Positions 17,310 to 26,919 of a DNA stretch of 43,845 bases are shown one piece after another. Made by a program: the position numbers and the translations under genes. Below the pieces are notes generated by a model, which was not told the DNA's origin, made no database searches, and was given only the letters and a program-made list of their open reading frames with translations. The DNA is from UBA7916 sp036121365 (lineage in GTDB: Bacteria > Pseudomonadota > Gammaproteobacteria > Comchoanobacterales > Comchoanobacteraceae), in contig JAZAFR010000027.1 in assembly GCA_036121365.1 (NCBI GenBank), positions 1 through 43,845 of the forward strand, in the 5' to 3' direction. Each line of letters starts with the position of its first letter. The stretch's first letter is position 1.

Positions 17310-17975
17310 TTAAAGTTCCACACATATTTTATCTTGATTGGCCAAGTTCAACCACTGCGGCTTGGTCAACTTCATTTCTTTTAGCATCTTGGAACGTGCT
17401 TTTTCAGAATTGACTAAATCACCCCACTTTTTTAAATCCTTTTCTGAAACCTTATAAATGCATCCTTGCATTGCCTTTTCTTTGCTTATTTTCTCAATGG
17501 AATAATTTACACCCAAAGTGAAATCTGCATCAAAATTGTAATAATTCAAAGCTTTGGGAACATACAGCGTCCCCCTGTCTGCAGATGAAAATATCAACTC
17601 CGACTTAACAACAACGCAACTAAACGCACTTTGCATGGTTCCGTTATAGAAAAAGTTTAAATCTTTATGATCCCTTTCCATATTCTCAAATAACATTCCT
17701 GCCCATACTGCTTTATCTTTTAATCTCTTGTCGCCTTGTTGACATACCCAAGAGATATCCTGCTGCTGATTTTCTACGTTAGCTCGTATGCCTTTTGCAT
17801 ATAGCTTATCGTCTTTTATGAATAAATAAATCACACCCGTTTCCACATTGTCCGGACTGAAAACTTGCCAGTATCCTTGTATCGTTTTTTCTGACGCAAT
17901 AAACTGATTTTCAGCCGCATCCAAGTGACCAAAATATAAACCGAAGCCTAAAAAAAACCAAAGTCGTAATGACAT
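17310..17975 (-). CDS. Exported protein, weakly DUF2147-like
   Basis: A 221-residue protein with a short signal peptide (LWFFLGFGLYFGHLDAAE). Near the mature start is TIQGYWQVFSPDNVETGVIY followed by KDDKLYAKGI, which recalls the W...D..G...I..KDGKLYGKI pattern of DUF2147 proteins; the match is partial, so I hold it loosely. Four Cys in the mature part could form disulfides (WVCQQ, FSCVV, GCIYK, ICVEL). The C-terminal 25 residues were duplicated to its downstream side as a remnant. Function unknown; a secreted or periplasmic location is the only firm statement. Confidence 0.75.
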   Translation of the reverse strand: MSLRLWFFLGFGLYFGHLDAAENQFIASEKTIQGYWQVFSPDNVETGVIYLFIKDDKLYAKGIRANVENQQQDISWVCQQGDKRLKDKAVWAGMLFENMERDHKDLNFFYNGTMQSAFSCVVVKSELIFSSADRGTLYVPKALNYYNFDADFTLGVNYSIEKISKEKAMQGCIYKVSEKDLKKWGDLVNSEKARSKMLKEMKLTKPQWLNLANQDKICVEL

Positions 17976-18104
17976 ACTCCACCCTTTCTTTCCCTTTAAG
18001 TTATCAGATTATCATATTTTTACTGCTCGGCTCAATTTTTTCTCTTCACTTGTTCTAGCTTCATTTCTAGGTTAAGATTTTCATATCTGGAATAAGATAA
18101 ACTA

Positions 18105-18578
18105 ATGAAAAAACTCATTCCTCGTACTCTTGACTGTGGCTGCCTCGTTTTTTCTGCCATCGGTATGCTTCCCTCTTTTGTTTTGATGTATGGCTTTTTT
18201 ATCATTGCCCAACGAAATGCACTGACCCCCAGGCACTTAATTTTATTGATATACTGTTTTCTCAGTATTGGTCTTGTAGGGACTCTCATTGCAAACATGA
18301 GAAAAGGTAAGCGCTGGAGTATGATAACAACGACTGTCCTTTTGATACTCAGCTTATCCTCTGAACTCTTGCAGGTAGTCAAAAACCACTCAACGAGTCA
18401 TTCATCTTCCTTGTTTATCTTGCTTTTCTGGCTGCCAGTACACCTTTTGGCCCTTGCTCTCATACTCACCCCTTCTTCGCAACACTTTTTCACTCGAAAC
18501 AACCAGACCAAAAAACTACAACTTTTTCTAAAAACGCTTGGGTTGCTATCACTTAGCACACTAGATAAGATGTCATAG
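18105..18578 (+). CDS. Membrane protein of unknown function
   Basis: A 157-residue protein with four predicted helices: about residues 12-36 (LVFSAIGMLPSFVLMYGFF), 43-62 (LILLIYCFLSIGLVGTLIA), 71-90 (WSMITTTVLLILSLSSELL) and 101-122 (LFILLFWLPVHLLALALIL). Loops are short and basic (NMRKGKRW). No family is recognised. It lies about 100 bases before the first nucleotide translocase on the same strand and may share its promoter, but nothing shows a functional link. Confidence 0.6.
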   Translation: MKKLIPRTLDCGCLVFSAIGMLPSFVLMYGFFIIAQRNALTPRHLILLIYCFLSIGLVGTLIANMRKGKRWSMITTTVLLILSLSSELLQVVKNHSTSHSSSLFILLFWLPVHLLALALILTPSSQHFFTRNNQTKKLQLFLKTLGLLSLSTLDKMS

Positions 18579-18681
18579 AATCTTTAATACAATCACGCCT
18601 AATCTCCATATAATTAAATATTACTTGCTTTTTCTATGCCTTTATGATAGAATATCTCAAGTGAGCAAATATAGCATCATT

Positions 18682-20208
18682 ATGTTGACGATCACATTCA
18701 TTCGAAAAAATAAACGTGCCTTGATCATGGCGCTACTAATAACATTCACAGTGCTTGGATACAACGTAATGCGCGGCATGAAAAAAGCTGTTATACTTAC
18801 ATTGCCAAGTGCCGGCGCCGCATATATCCCATTTGTAAAGACCATGCTGGTTATGCCCATGTCTATTCTCATCGGCGCTTTTTACTTATATATAAGGCAT
18901 AAACGCGGCATTATACATGCTTATTACACCGTCACATTGTCTTTTCTTGTATACTTTATTCTTTTTACCTTTACACTCCTTCCAAACTTGACAATGATCA
19001 CCCCAAATTCTGAATGGATAGCCGCCCAACAACTGGCATACCCTCACTTCAAATTTTTTATTGGACTACTGTCGATCTGGCCAATTGCTTTTTACTATGT
19101 TGCAGCAGAACTGTGGGGAACTTACTCTCTGGTCGTGCTTTTCTGGCAAGTTGCAAATGAATTGTTCACTCCTTCCGAAGCCACTGAAACCTACCCAATC
19201 TTTATTTTTGTGAGTAGTTTTAGCGTCATTCTTGCTTCTTTCGTACTACAGCTGCTCAGCATGGCTGGCGATCCACTTACTGCTTGTACTATCTGTATTT
19301 CGTCAATTGGCGTCTGCATGATGTTGCTTGTATTCTATCTCAACACACAATACTCATTTGAGAATAATATCAATCACGCCCCTACTAGCACTTCTTCCTC
19401 TGAAGGCGCTGAGAAAAAGAAGCCGTCACTTTTGGAAAGCTTTCAACTCACACTGCAATCCCCTCATGTCTTTTATATCGGAGTTTGCGTTTTTAGTTTC
19501 GGCATGTTGGTTAATTTTTTTGAGCTCAGCTTAGACCATAAAGTCGCTGTCTACTATTCAAGCCCTAAACTTTTACTGGAATTCCAAAGCTGGTTTACAC
19601 GCACGAAAGGCATACTTTTTATCATTGCAAACCTAGTCAACGCCATACTACTTCGACGAATAGGGTGGTTCGGTGTTGCGCTGATTACCCCTGGGATTTG
19701 CATTCTATCTGCAAACCTTTTCCTCTTTTCTTGCTATCATATTGATTTTATCAACCTAATGCTCAAAACAAGCTCCTCAGAAGAACTGGTCATGTGGGCC
19801 GGCTGTGTTCTTTTAGTCATCACTTACGCCTGTAAGTATTCATTTTTTGATACCACAAAAGAGCTGGCTTTCACCCCACTCCCAAATTCCATTAAAGCCA
19901 GCGCAAAAGCAGTTGCCGATGGCATATGTGGAAGAGCTGGAAAATCTGGAAGCTCTTTTGTACAAGCTTCTCTTATGAGCATCACTGCTGCCCAAACAGT
20001 CCCTGATATTATACCCTACCTGATGTACTTAGGTGCCACACTTTCTATATTTTGGATATGGTCCATGCTAAAACTTAACAAAAGCTACCAAGAAAAAATG
20101 AGAGCATTCGCTTCTGAAAATTCAAATCAGGACAATGCCGCTACTACAGATGAAAAAAAACCACAGCAGCAGAACCACTTAGAACCCTCAACAATTACGC
20201 TGAATTGA
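18682..20208 (+). CDS. ADP/ATP translocase family (NTT) protein, copy 1
   Basis: NTT carriers of intracellular bacteria exchange host ATP for bacterial ADP or import other nucleotides across the inner membrane. From ATG 18682 the protein has 508 residues, the usual length; a GTG at 18661 is an alternative start. About 11-12 hydrophobic helices are seen. Family hallmarks are FWQVANELFTPSEATETYPI in the central part and, near the C-terminus, KYSFFDTTKELAFTPLP followed by ADGICGRAGKSGSSFVQ. The charged residues of these motifs (Glu in ANE, Lys-Glu in TKEL, Lys in GKSG) are present. The polar C-terminal tail is Gln/Asn/Lys-rich. A second, diverged copy follows 98 bases downstream. Substrate cannot be read from the sequence. 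Confidence 0.93.
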   Translation: MLTITFIRKNKRALIMALLITFTVLGYNVMRGMKKAVILTLPSAGAAYIPFVKTMLVMPMSILIGAFYLYIRHKRGIIHAYYTVTLSFLVYFILFTFTLLPNLTMITPNSEWIAAQQLAYPHFKFFIGLLSIWPIAFYYVAAELWGTYSLVVLFWQVANELFTPSEATETYPIFIFVSSFSVILASFVLQLLSMAGDPLTACTICISSIGVCMMLLVFYLNTQYSFENNINHAPTSTSSSEGAEKKKPSLLESFQLTLQSPHVFYIGVCVFSFGMLVNFFELSLDHKVAVYYSSPKLLLEFQSWFTRTKGILFIIANLVNAILLRRIGWFGVALITPGICILSANLFLFSCYHIDFINLMLKTSSSEELVMWAGCVLLVITYACKYSFFDTTKELAFTPLPNSIKASAKAVADGICGRAGKSGSSFVQASLMSITAAQTVPDIIPYLMYLGATLSIFWIWSMLKLNKSYQEKMRAFASENSNQDNAATTDEKKPQQQNHLEPSTITLN

Positions 20209-20306
20209 GCTCATTCTCTATTATCAAACACATACAACCCTTTCGATTGTGGTTGCAAAGTTAGCAATAAAGTGCTAGGTTTATTGAACAGAGTAAAGAA
20301 GTCTAA

Positions 20307-21776
20307 ATGTTCAAATTTTTTCAGCATACTACCTTATTTAGTAATAAGAAGAATGTCGTCATAACGCTTTTATCTCTTTTGTCTGTTGTTTCATTCCATC
20401 TTGCTGTGAGTATGAGAGAGTCAGTATTGCTGAGTATTGCCCACGGAGCAAGCTTCATTCCATTCATAAAAACCTATATTACATTGCCAAGCACTTTTCT
20501 GATTGGTGCCTTTTATCTTTTATTGCAGAAACGGGTAGGCACTGTCAAAACTTATACCGCGATTAACCTTGGACTGCTGAGCTACTTCGTACTTTTCTCA
20601 GTTATCCTACTTCCTTGTTATGAATATGTAACACCCAGCGCAGATACAATCGTCTATTATAAAACTAATTTTCCTAGCTTTAGATTTTTCATAAGCCTCA
20701 TTGAACATTGGCCATGTGCATTGTTCCATGTTATTGCTGAAATATGGAGTATCTATATCTTCATTATTCTTTTTTGGCAAGTGGCCAATGAAACCTTTTC
20801 ACATCAAGAGGCAGCGACCTATTATCCAGTTATTGCTACTTTAATTGGGATTGGGACCACCGTTGCCGCATACCCTATATCACAACTCAGTAAAACAGAA
20901 ACGCCTTCCATTGCTTTCCTATGTATTTTGATTCCCCTAGGCCTGTCTATGAACGCAGTCGTCTACTATATACACCGAACCTGGGGACTAGAGAAGAAAC
21001 AAGCGCCCCTAATAAACAAAGAAGGATCTGAAAAGCCAACACTACTCCAAACAATATTGAGATTCCTAAACAACAACCTATCTCCTCAAGTTCTGTCTTT
21101 ATCCATTTGTCTTTTTAGCTTTAATTTTCTTATTTGCCTTTTTGAAACCTGTTTTTGGGCACGCGTTGCTACCTTCTATACCACCCAACAAGAGCTTTTA
21201 TCTTTTTATAGTTCTTTTACTTTTCTAAAAGGATGCCTCAGCTTAATCGCTGGCATTCTTAATATCTATCTGATTCAACGCATTGGCTGGAAAGCCATAC
21301 TCAGCATTACACCCATTATTTGCGTTTCTGCCATACACTTGTTTTTGCTCTTTTCCTTTCCAAAGTCAATTTTCAACATATTTGAATCTTTTAGCCTCTC
21401 TGGAAGTATCTCTAGCATCCCTCTTATTATTACATGGTTTTTTTCAGTCTGCTTATCTCTCTCCTACGCATCAAAATTTTCTTTTTTTGATCCCACCAAA
21501 GAAATCATCATTTCTAGTCTAGATTCAGAGGAGCGCCGTTTCAGCAAAGTGTTTGCAGATGGAATCTGTGGACGTGCTGGGAAGATTATAGGTAGCGTTG
21601 TCCAATCAATGCTTTTAAGCCTCTCAACCGTTGATTCCATTCTCGACCTAAGCCACATTCTTTTTTTCTTTGCGTTCTTAACATCTATTGTATTTATTTC
21701 AAGTACCCGTCGCTTACAAACTGGATCCCAAGTCGATATACCGAATCAACAACTGAAGACCGTAGAAGAGTCTTGA
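20307..21776 (+). CDS. ADP/ATP translocase family (NTT) protein, copy 2
   Basis: A 489-residue paralog of the preceding gene with the same helix layout and motifs: FWQVANETFSHQEAATYYPV in the middle, and KFSFFDPTKEIIISSLD then ADGICGRAGKIIGSVVQ near the end. Compared with copy 1 the GKSGS run is changed to GKIIGS, and many loop residues differ, so the pair is an old duplication that may have split in substrate preference, as in rickettsiae and chlamydiae where different NTT copies carry different nucleotides. Same strand and short gap imply co-transcription. The exact substrate is unknown. Confidence 0.92.
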   Translation: MFKFFQHTTLFSNKKNVVITLLSLLSVVSFHLAVSMRESVLLSIAHGASFIPFIKTYITLPSTFLIGAFYLLLQKRVGTVKTYTAINLGLLSYFVLFSVILLPCYEYVTPSADTIVYYKTNFPSFRFFISLIEHWPCALFHVIAEIWSIYIFIILFWQVANETFSHQEAATYYPVIATLIGIGTTVAAYPISQLSKTETPSIAFLCILIPLGLSMNAVVYYIHRTWGLEKKQAPLINKEGSEKPTLLQTILRFLNNNLSPQVLSLSICLFSFNFLICLFETCFWARVATFYTTQQELLSFYSSFTFLKGCLSLIAGILNIYLIQRIGWKAILSITPIICVSAIHLFLLFSFPKSIFNIFESFSLSGSISSIPLIITWFFSVCLSLSYASKFSFFDPTKEIIISSLDSEERRFSKVFADGICGRAGKIIGSVVQSMLLSLSTVDSILDLSHILFFFAFLTSIVFISSTRRLQTGSQVDIPNQQLKTVEES

Positions 21777-21819
21777 TTTTATTCTAAACCCAGGTTATAT
21801 TGCTAATTATTGAATATGA

Positions 21820-22878
21820 GTGAATATTTCAGTGTCTAATCAAAAACCAACATCTAAAAAAACTGTTTCAATTTCAAAAAAGGCTCAGGAACTTATTGAA
21901 AAACTCAGAGATACGGGATCTCCCTTTGAACCAGCATGGTGGCTAACCAGCCCTCATCTCCAAACGGCTTGGCCCCACTATTTCAGAAAACATCGAAAGC
22001 TAAAAGAAAGGCCTGAACGCTTTGAATTGATGGATGGGGATTTTATAGATGCACAATGGGTAGGCAACGACACAGGCCCTATTGTTGTTGTTCTGCATGG
22101 ATTGGAAGGCTCTATTAAATCTATCTACGCCAATGCGATATTACACGCGATTAGCCAACAAGGCTGGCGAGGTCTATTTTTACATTTTAGAAATTGTAGT
22201 CCAAACGTCAATCGGGCAGACTTTACTAACCATATAGGTGATACACTTGATATCACAAATATACTCAGTATTATCCGACACAGAGAACCATCTGTCCCAA
22301 TAGCATGCGTTGGATTCTCTTTTGGAGCCAATGTTTTACTAAAACTTTTAGGACAAATGGGCTCTCGATGCAAAATCAATGCTGGAATATGTATTTCACC
22401 GCCCTTTAAACTCGATGTATGTTCTCATTATGGCGAATCTAATAATATGTGCTATCTTTATGAAAGACAGTTGGTTCACTATATGAAAAGATCCATCTAC
22501 AGAAAATTTAAAAATCATAAATCTCCTCCAGTAGATTTAGTTAAAATGTCAAAATGCCACAGTTTTAGAGACTTTGATACTGTTGTAACAGCCCCCCTTC
22601 ATGGTTTTTCTGATATTGATTCTTACTATCAAGATGCCAGTAGCTATTATTATTTGGATGGGGTAAAAACTCCCTCCCTGGTTATTCACGCTCTTGATGA
22701 CCCTCTTATTCCTCTGGTTGCCACACCAAAAATTTCTGAATTCTCACCATACACTATTGCTGAATACTATTCCCATGGTGGACACTTGGGTTTTGTTTCA
22801 GGGTCTCACCTTGGTATTGCTGAATATTGGCTGGAAGATAGAGTCATTGCTTTTCTCAAAGTTGCTTTTGGCAATTGA
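21820..22878 (+). CDS. Alpha/beta hydrolase of the YheT type
   Basis: A 352-residue protein beginning at GTG (21820) shortly after the second translocase. Family marks are FEPAWWLTSPHLQTAWP near the N-terminus, the oxyanion region VVVLHGLEGS (about 89-98), the nucleophile elbow GFSFGAN with Ser168, an acid residue in HALDDPLIP (about 290) and the base His in SHGGHLGF (about 325). The triad is therefore complete. YheT/COG0429 proteins are cytoplasmic hydrolases with poorly known substrates, likely esters or lipids. An ATG at 21815 opens only a seven-codon frame, so the GTG start is preferred. Confidence 0.88.
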   Translation: MNISVSNQKPTSKKTVSISKKAQELIEKLRDTGSPFEPAWWLTSPHLQTAWPHYFRKHRKLKERPERFELMDGDFIDAQWVGNDTGPIVVVLHGLEGSIKSIYANAILHAISQQGWRGLFLHFRNCSPNVNRADFTNHIGDTLDITNILSIIRHREPSVPIACVGFSFGANVLLKLLGQMGSRCKINAGICISPPFKLDVCSHYGESNNMCYLYERQLVHYMKRSIYRKFKNHKSPPVDLVKMSKCHSFRDFDTVVTAPLHGFSDIDSYYQDASSYYYLDGVKTPSLVIHALDDPLIPLVATPKISEFSPYTIAEYYSHGGHLGFVSGSHLGIAEYWLEDRVIAFLKVAFGN

Positions 22879-23010
22879 TTACCTAAAAATTCAATGGAGT
22901 TTATTCTAATAAACATTCACAAATGATGTTTCTAGAGAATCAGACAAATTAAACTTGAGAGACTGATTATTGAGTGATACTATGTTTACAGTTATTTCTC
23001 TTGTATTGTA

Positions 23011-23439
23011 GTGATCTACTTAATTCCGTCTACTTTTTTTCTTTTTATTTTATCTACATTTCAGACTTTATATGCCAGCGATTTTACTACACGCAGAGAA
23101 ATCATTATCACGAATGCGACTGATCTTACATTCTTTATTGATCCAAGGCCTTACGAACAATCATATTTTATTTCAAATGACGATATTCTAAAAAAAGATA
23201 GTCCCATTATACTTAAGCTTCATAACGATACTGCCAATGCAAATGGTGTGCTTTCTTTTACTCTCAATGGTAGCTTTGCTTTTTCGCTGTTCATCAGAGA
23301 TAATTTGATTAAGGTGTACGGATGTAAATCCCAACCAGTATTTTTCCACCCTGAGTATTATTTTTGTGCTGTTGAAGTTAACGACCCAACGAATAGCAAA
23401 ATTCAACTGAATATTAAACAATCATTCTCTACATCATGA
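23011..23439 (+). CDS. Small exported protein of unknown function (pair, first gene)
   Basis: A 142-residue protein starting with GTG. The first 23 residues form a signal peptide (hydrophobic LIPSTFFLFILSTFQTLYAS). The mature part alternates polar and hydrophobic residues as in beta sheets (REIIITNATDLTFFID, GVLSFTLNGSFAFSLFI) and has two Cys (YGCKS, YFCAVE) that could pair. Its end overlaps the start of the next gene by four bases (ATGA), so the two are co-translated. No family is recognised. Confidence 0.65.
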   Translation: MIYLIPSTFFLFILSTFQTLYASDFTTRREIIITNATDLTFFIDPRPYEQSYFISNDDILKKDSPIILKLHNDTANANGVLSFTLNGSFAFSLFIRDNLIKVYGCKSQPVFFHPEYYFCAVEVNDPTNSKIQLNIKQSFSTS

Positions 23440-23864
23440 ATATTCACCTATTTTACCTAACACCTTTATTTCTTTTAATTCCTCTCACTGTTTTTGCAGA
23501 CACTTGCCCAAACCATTCAGAAATTAAAGCTTCATCTAATTTTTCAGGCATCTCTTATGACGAAAGGCATGCGACGTTGCAATTTTCAGTTGATCATAGT
23601 CACCAGACCCTCAGCTTGACCTTTAAACTTCCTGCATCCCCTCCATTTGCAAGGACTTCAATGCCCTTTTATAATCAGGATTATACCTATGGAAGCATAA
23701 ACTGGGGATTCACAGAGCGGTATCAACACGATTTTTCTAAAGAACTCATTAAGTTTACATCCTTTCAACGAGCCTATGAGCATGGAGCGTTCATAGATTG
23801 CGTCTATGTCTCTCTTTTAGAAAACAACATGATATATGGACATATTTGGATAGACAGCAGATAG
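23436..23864 (+). CDS. Small exported protein of unknown function (pair, second gene)
   Basis: A 142-residue protein with signal peptide (LFYLTPLFLLIPLTVFAD) and a mature part of mixed beta type (HATLQFSVDHSHQTLSLTF). Two Cys (DTCPN near the mature start and IDCVY near the end) may form a disulfide. It shares size and architecture with the preceding gene but little sequence, suggesting partners rather than a recent duplication. It converges with dotO, with 13 bases between the two stop codons. Function unknown. Confidence 0.68.
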   Translation: MNIHLFYLTPLFLLIPLTVFADTCPNHSEIKASSNFSGISYDERHATLQFSVDHSHQTLSLTFKLPASPPFARTSMPFYNQDYTYGSINWGFTERYQHDFSKELIKFTSFQRAYEHGAFIDCVYVSLLENNMIYGHIWIDSR

Positions 23865-23877
23865 TTTAGATGCATTC

Positions 23878-26800
23878 TTATATGATAATCTCATTAAACT
23901 CTGGATTCTTTCTATATTGCTCTATAATTTCCTTTGCCAAATCTTCAACCATACTTTGCTTTTCACTCTGATCGAGCTCCTGCCCTTCTTCTTGACTTCT
24001 CTCTGCTCGCTTCAACAAAAACTTTGCCGCACTCCCTGTTGGAAATATTCTAGCCAATACTCTTCTGGTCTCCTTTGGTCCTAAACGTTTATATAAATAA
24101 TTTCTTAGTAAATAATCTTCAGAGGTTGTGCTAAGCGCCCAAATTTCAATGGGTCCCAACGTCAAAGTAATTAACTGTGTTGTGTTGCCCGATTTGGTTG
24201 AAAACTGTGCTAACATTGTTGAGCCTTGATCGGAGGGGCCACGGACATAATTTCTTAAAGCCTCTTCTGCTGAGCCCTTCAAACCAAATACCTTTTTACT
24301 CTTCTGTATTGCCTGCTCAGGCCCAGCGTCTAATATGAAAATAGATGTGGCAAAATCTACCATAACGCTGTCAAAATCATCCAATGATTGTGATAGCAAT
24401 GCAACTTGAACACGCCACTTTCTACCTTCACGCATATCAACAACCACCTGGTCCCTCACTGCCTGTGAATGACTAGTCCTATGAAACTCATCAAGAACCA
24501 AACGTTTCGGATCCTCTTGTGCTTCAGAAGCCCTCTTTTCATGATAGCTCTTATATGCAGGAGATACACCACTGCTCGATGCAGCATTCAAATAAAAGTC
24601 TTTTGTCAGTACATACCTTGCTAACATGTACATTACAGCCGTCTGCCTATCTGCAGCAGCACCGCCTGCCTTTGCAACCTCATCCAAATCCAGTGATACA
24701 ACTCTTGCGTCACCTAAGTCAAACTGCGTCACCCTGGATAAAATAGGAAACTCTCTGACAGAACTTGAAATCATTCTTGTGAATGCCGTTATTAATCCTT
24801 CCCCTGTTGGCGTCGTGACCTTCCCATATAGATCTTGCACTGGGCCAGAACGAGCAATACCTGCAAGATCACTCAACAACGGTACTGCATGTCTTTGAGC
24901 AAGCATTGCCTCAGAGATACACCCAGCAAGAAATAACGCATCTGTCACTTCCCACCAAGAAGTCTTATCATCAAAAACAAAATTTATGTCTTTTAAAATA
25001 TCATCAATTTCTGGGCATGTTGATGGTGTATATATATTAGGACTGTTTTCATTCTTTGCTGCTTTGTACGCTTCATCTACTACTAAACCGATCATATCTA
25101 CTAAGCCATCATATGGTGTATCTTCACCTACAGGTGTTGTTAGTAGAGATATAAAGTTTACTAAAAATGAGCGTTCTGATGGCATTGGCTCCCGACACCC
25201 CAACTGAGTATCGAATGGATTGATGCTATACTCACGTGTCATTTGTATCCTATGGTATGCAGCTAACTTTCTTTTTGATACTGGTAGAGCTTCCTTTAAT
25301 AGAGAAATTAAACCACTACTGGAAGGACCAATATCAATGATAGAAATCCTTGGTAGCCTCTTCAAGCCCCCCATCAAACATAAGGCCAAATTGGTTGCGT
25401 TTGACAATACCGACTTACCTGAACCAGGCCTTGCAAAATATAAGTCAATACAAGTTGACTGTATTGGAGAACCGGGCTGATAGGGCCATAATTTCCCATC
25501 TGGAGACCTAAACAATAACGCACCTGCATCCCATGGAGAACAAGGTCTAAATAATGGCAGCATGCAAAGTGCATCATCTAAAGATGCAGCTGTACTGGTG
25601 GCAACACTTCTGGTGGAAACTGCTGGAACTGTAGACACATAGCCACTGAAAGGATCACCACAAAATTCACTGACATCACAGGTCCCCCAACCTTGAATTG
25701 CCCTGGCTAAGATTGAATGTCTGACTTTCAATAAGGCCATATCTGTATCGGGAGCCCAGGTTGTTGCACAAACTTTCAAAGCAACTATCGTATCATCCGT
25801 ATTCAAGTCAATATAGCTCAATAAGTCGATCCCGTCAGCAATCAGACGATTCTGTGCAGATGAAAATGATAGCAAAACTGAAAGTGCTTTTTTCAATTTT
25901 ACAGTCTGTAATCCACCACTTTCCAATAAAAATGATATTCTCCATGGAATAGAAGATTGTAGTGTTCTTGATAGTAATGCGTTAAATGGCTGTATATCTC
26001 TGGGGAACAAGTCAATATACACTCCTGCATATAGCATATTTCCGACTTGAACAGAATCAAATGTACGGTTAAAAGCATCCCTAGGAAATATTTGTTTTGT
26101 CAAGGATGGCCATAATATATCAGCAATGTCTCCTGAAAAGCTTTTGGCAAGCTTCGGCTTTATCCTGTCTCCCGGTAATACTGGGCTCCAATTTTTATCT
26201 GTGAACTCAATATCGACTTCTCTTCTCATTGCATATATAGCGGAGTGAACATCGAGTACGGATATCCTTAAATCATAGCTTTTAGCTGTATTGACCACTG
26301 TCTTTATATTCGTTTCGTGGCTATCTCTCAAGTCAGGTATTGCGGCAACGATATTTTGAGTGTATTTGAATACTGGCATACTATCAGACTTATACTCTTT
26401 TGCTTTTTTGGCCATTGCCACTTTAGCCTGTTCTCTTGTCAAACTTTCAACTTTAGTCCAAAGAACCAGATATACATCTTCGTATGCACACCATTTTGCC
26501 ATATTGTTGATTCGCTCATCTAGCAGATCATTGAGGTCTAGCTCTAACACTTTACATGTGTTTTTTGCATCAGCAAAATTGTCATTCAATACTTCATAAA
26601 TCCGTTCTTTGCTGAATGTAAATACCACCTGAATGCCATGACCATCTATAGACATGAAAGGTGAAAACGCCTCAACTAACCCTCTGTGAATGCTAGCAAA
26701 TTCCTCCTTACCAACGATGCTCGTTACACCTTCAACCCTCATCACAGTGCACAAAGATCCATCATTTGTCACCAATGTAGACGGACCATCTGCAGTCTGA

Positions 26801-26898
26801 ATATCACAATTTGATGCGATTGTTGTAGCAAGCCCACTCGTTAGCCATGCCAACAGTGTGTCTACTGAATCGAGTACAGGGTCAATTAGGCTTGGCAT
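23878..26898 (-). CDS. dotO: Dot/Icm ATPase DotO (IcmB), VirB4-like
   Basis: A 1006-residue cytoplasmic ATPase (Legionella IcmB about 1009). With DotB it forms the energy centre at the base of the Dot/Icm channel. The N-terminal half is the VirB4-like regulatory domain. Walker A is ARPGSGKSVLSN at about 487-497, Walker B is RLVLDEFHR near 796, and a further motif VALLSQSLDDF follows, as in VirB4/HerA ATPases. The start is supported by GGAG 8 bases before the ATG. The last gene of the locus here; in Legionella it is followed by tphA-icmF-icmH, which are absent, the secreted-protein pair lying there instead. Confidence 0.97.
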   Translation of the reverse strand: MPSLIDPVLDSVDTLLAWLTSGLATTIASNCDIQTADGPSTLVTNDGSLCTVMRVEGVTSIVGKEEFASIHRGLVEAFSPFMSIDGHGIQVVFTFSKERIYEVLNDNFADAKNTCKVLELDLNDLLDERINNMAKWCAYEDVYLVLWTKVESLTREQAKVAMAKKAKEYKSDSMPVFKYTQNIVAAIPDLRDSHETNIKTVVNTAKSYDLRISVLDVHSAIYAMRREVDIEFTDKNWSPVLPGDRIKPKLAKSFSGDIADILWPSLTKQIFPRDAFNRTFDSVQVGNMLYAGVYIDLFPRDIQPFNALLSRTLQSSIPWRISFLLESGGLQTVKLKKALSVLLSFSSAQNRLIADGIDLLSYIDLNTDDTIVALKVCATTWAPDTDMALLKVRHSILARAIQGWGTCDVSEFCGDPFSGYVSTVPAVSTRSVATSTAASLDDALCMLPLFRPCSPWDAGALLFRSPDGKLWPYQPGSPIQSTCIDLYFARPGSGKSVLSNATNLALCLMGGLKRLPRISIIDIGPSSSGLISLLKEALPVSKRKLAAYHRIQMTREYSINPFDTQLGCREPMPSERSFLVNFISLLTTPVGEDTPYDGLVDMIGLVVDEAYKAAKNENSPNIYTPSTCPEIDDILKDINFVFDDKTSWWEVTDALFLAGCISEAMLAQRHAVPLLSDLAGIARSGPVQDLYGKVTTPTGEGLITAFTRMISSSVREFPILSRVTQFDLGDARVVSLDLDEVAKAGGAAADRQTAVMYMLARYVLTKDFYLNAASSSGVSPAYKSYHEKRASEAQEDPKRLVLDEFHRTSHSQAVRDQVVVDMREGRKWRVQVALLSQSLDDFDSVMVDFATSIFILDAGPEQAIQKSKKVFGLKGSAEEALRNYVRGPSDQGSTMLAQFSTKSGNTTQLITLTLGPIEIWALSTTSEDYLLRNYLYKRLGPKETRRVLARIFPTGSAAKFLLKRAERSQEEGQELDQSEKQSMVEDLAKEIIEQYRKNPEFNEIII

Positions 26899-26919
26899 TG
26901 TGTGATCTCCATTTGGTTG

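Noticed and set aside
17291..17314. Ten-base inverted repeat at the end of the 221-residue gene as a terminator
   Set aside because: AT-rich with one mismatch and no T tract in the direction of transcription.
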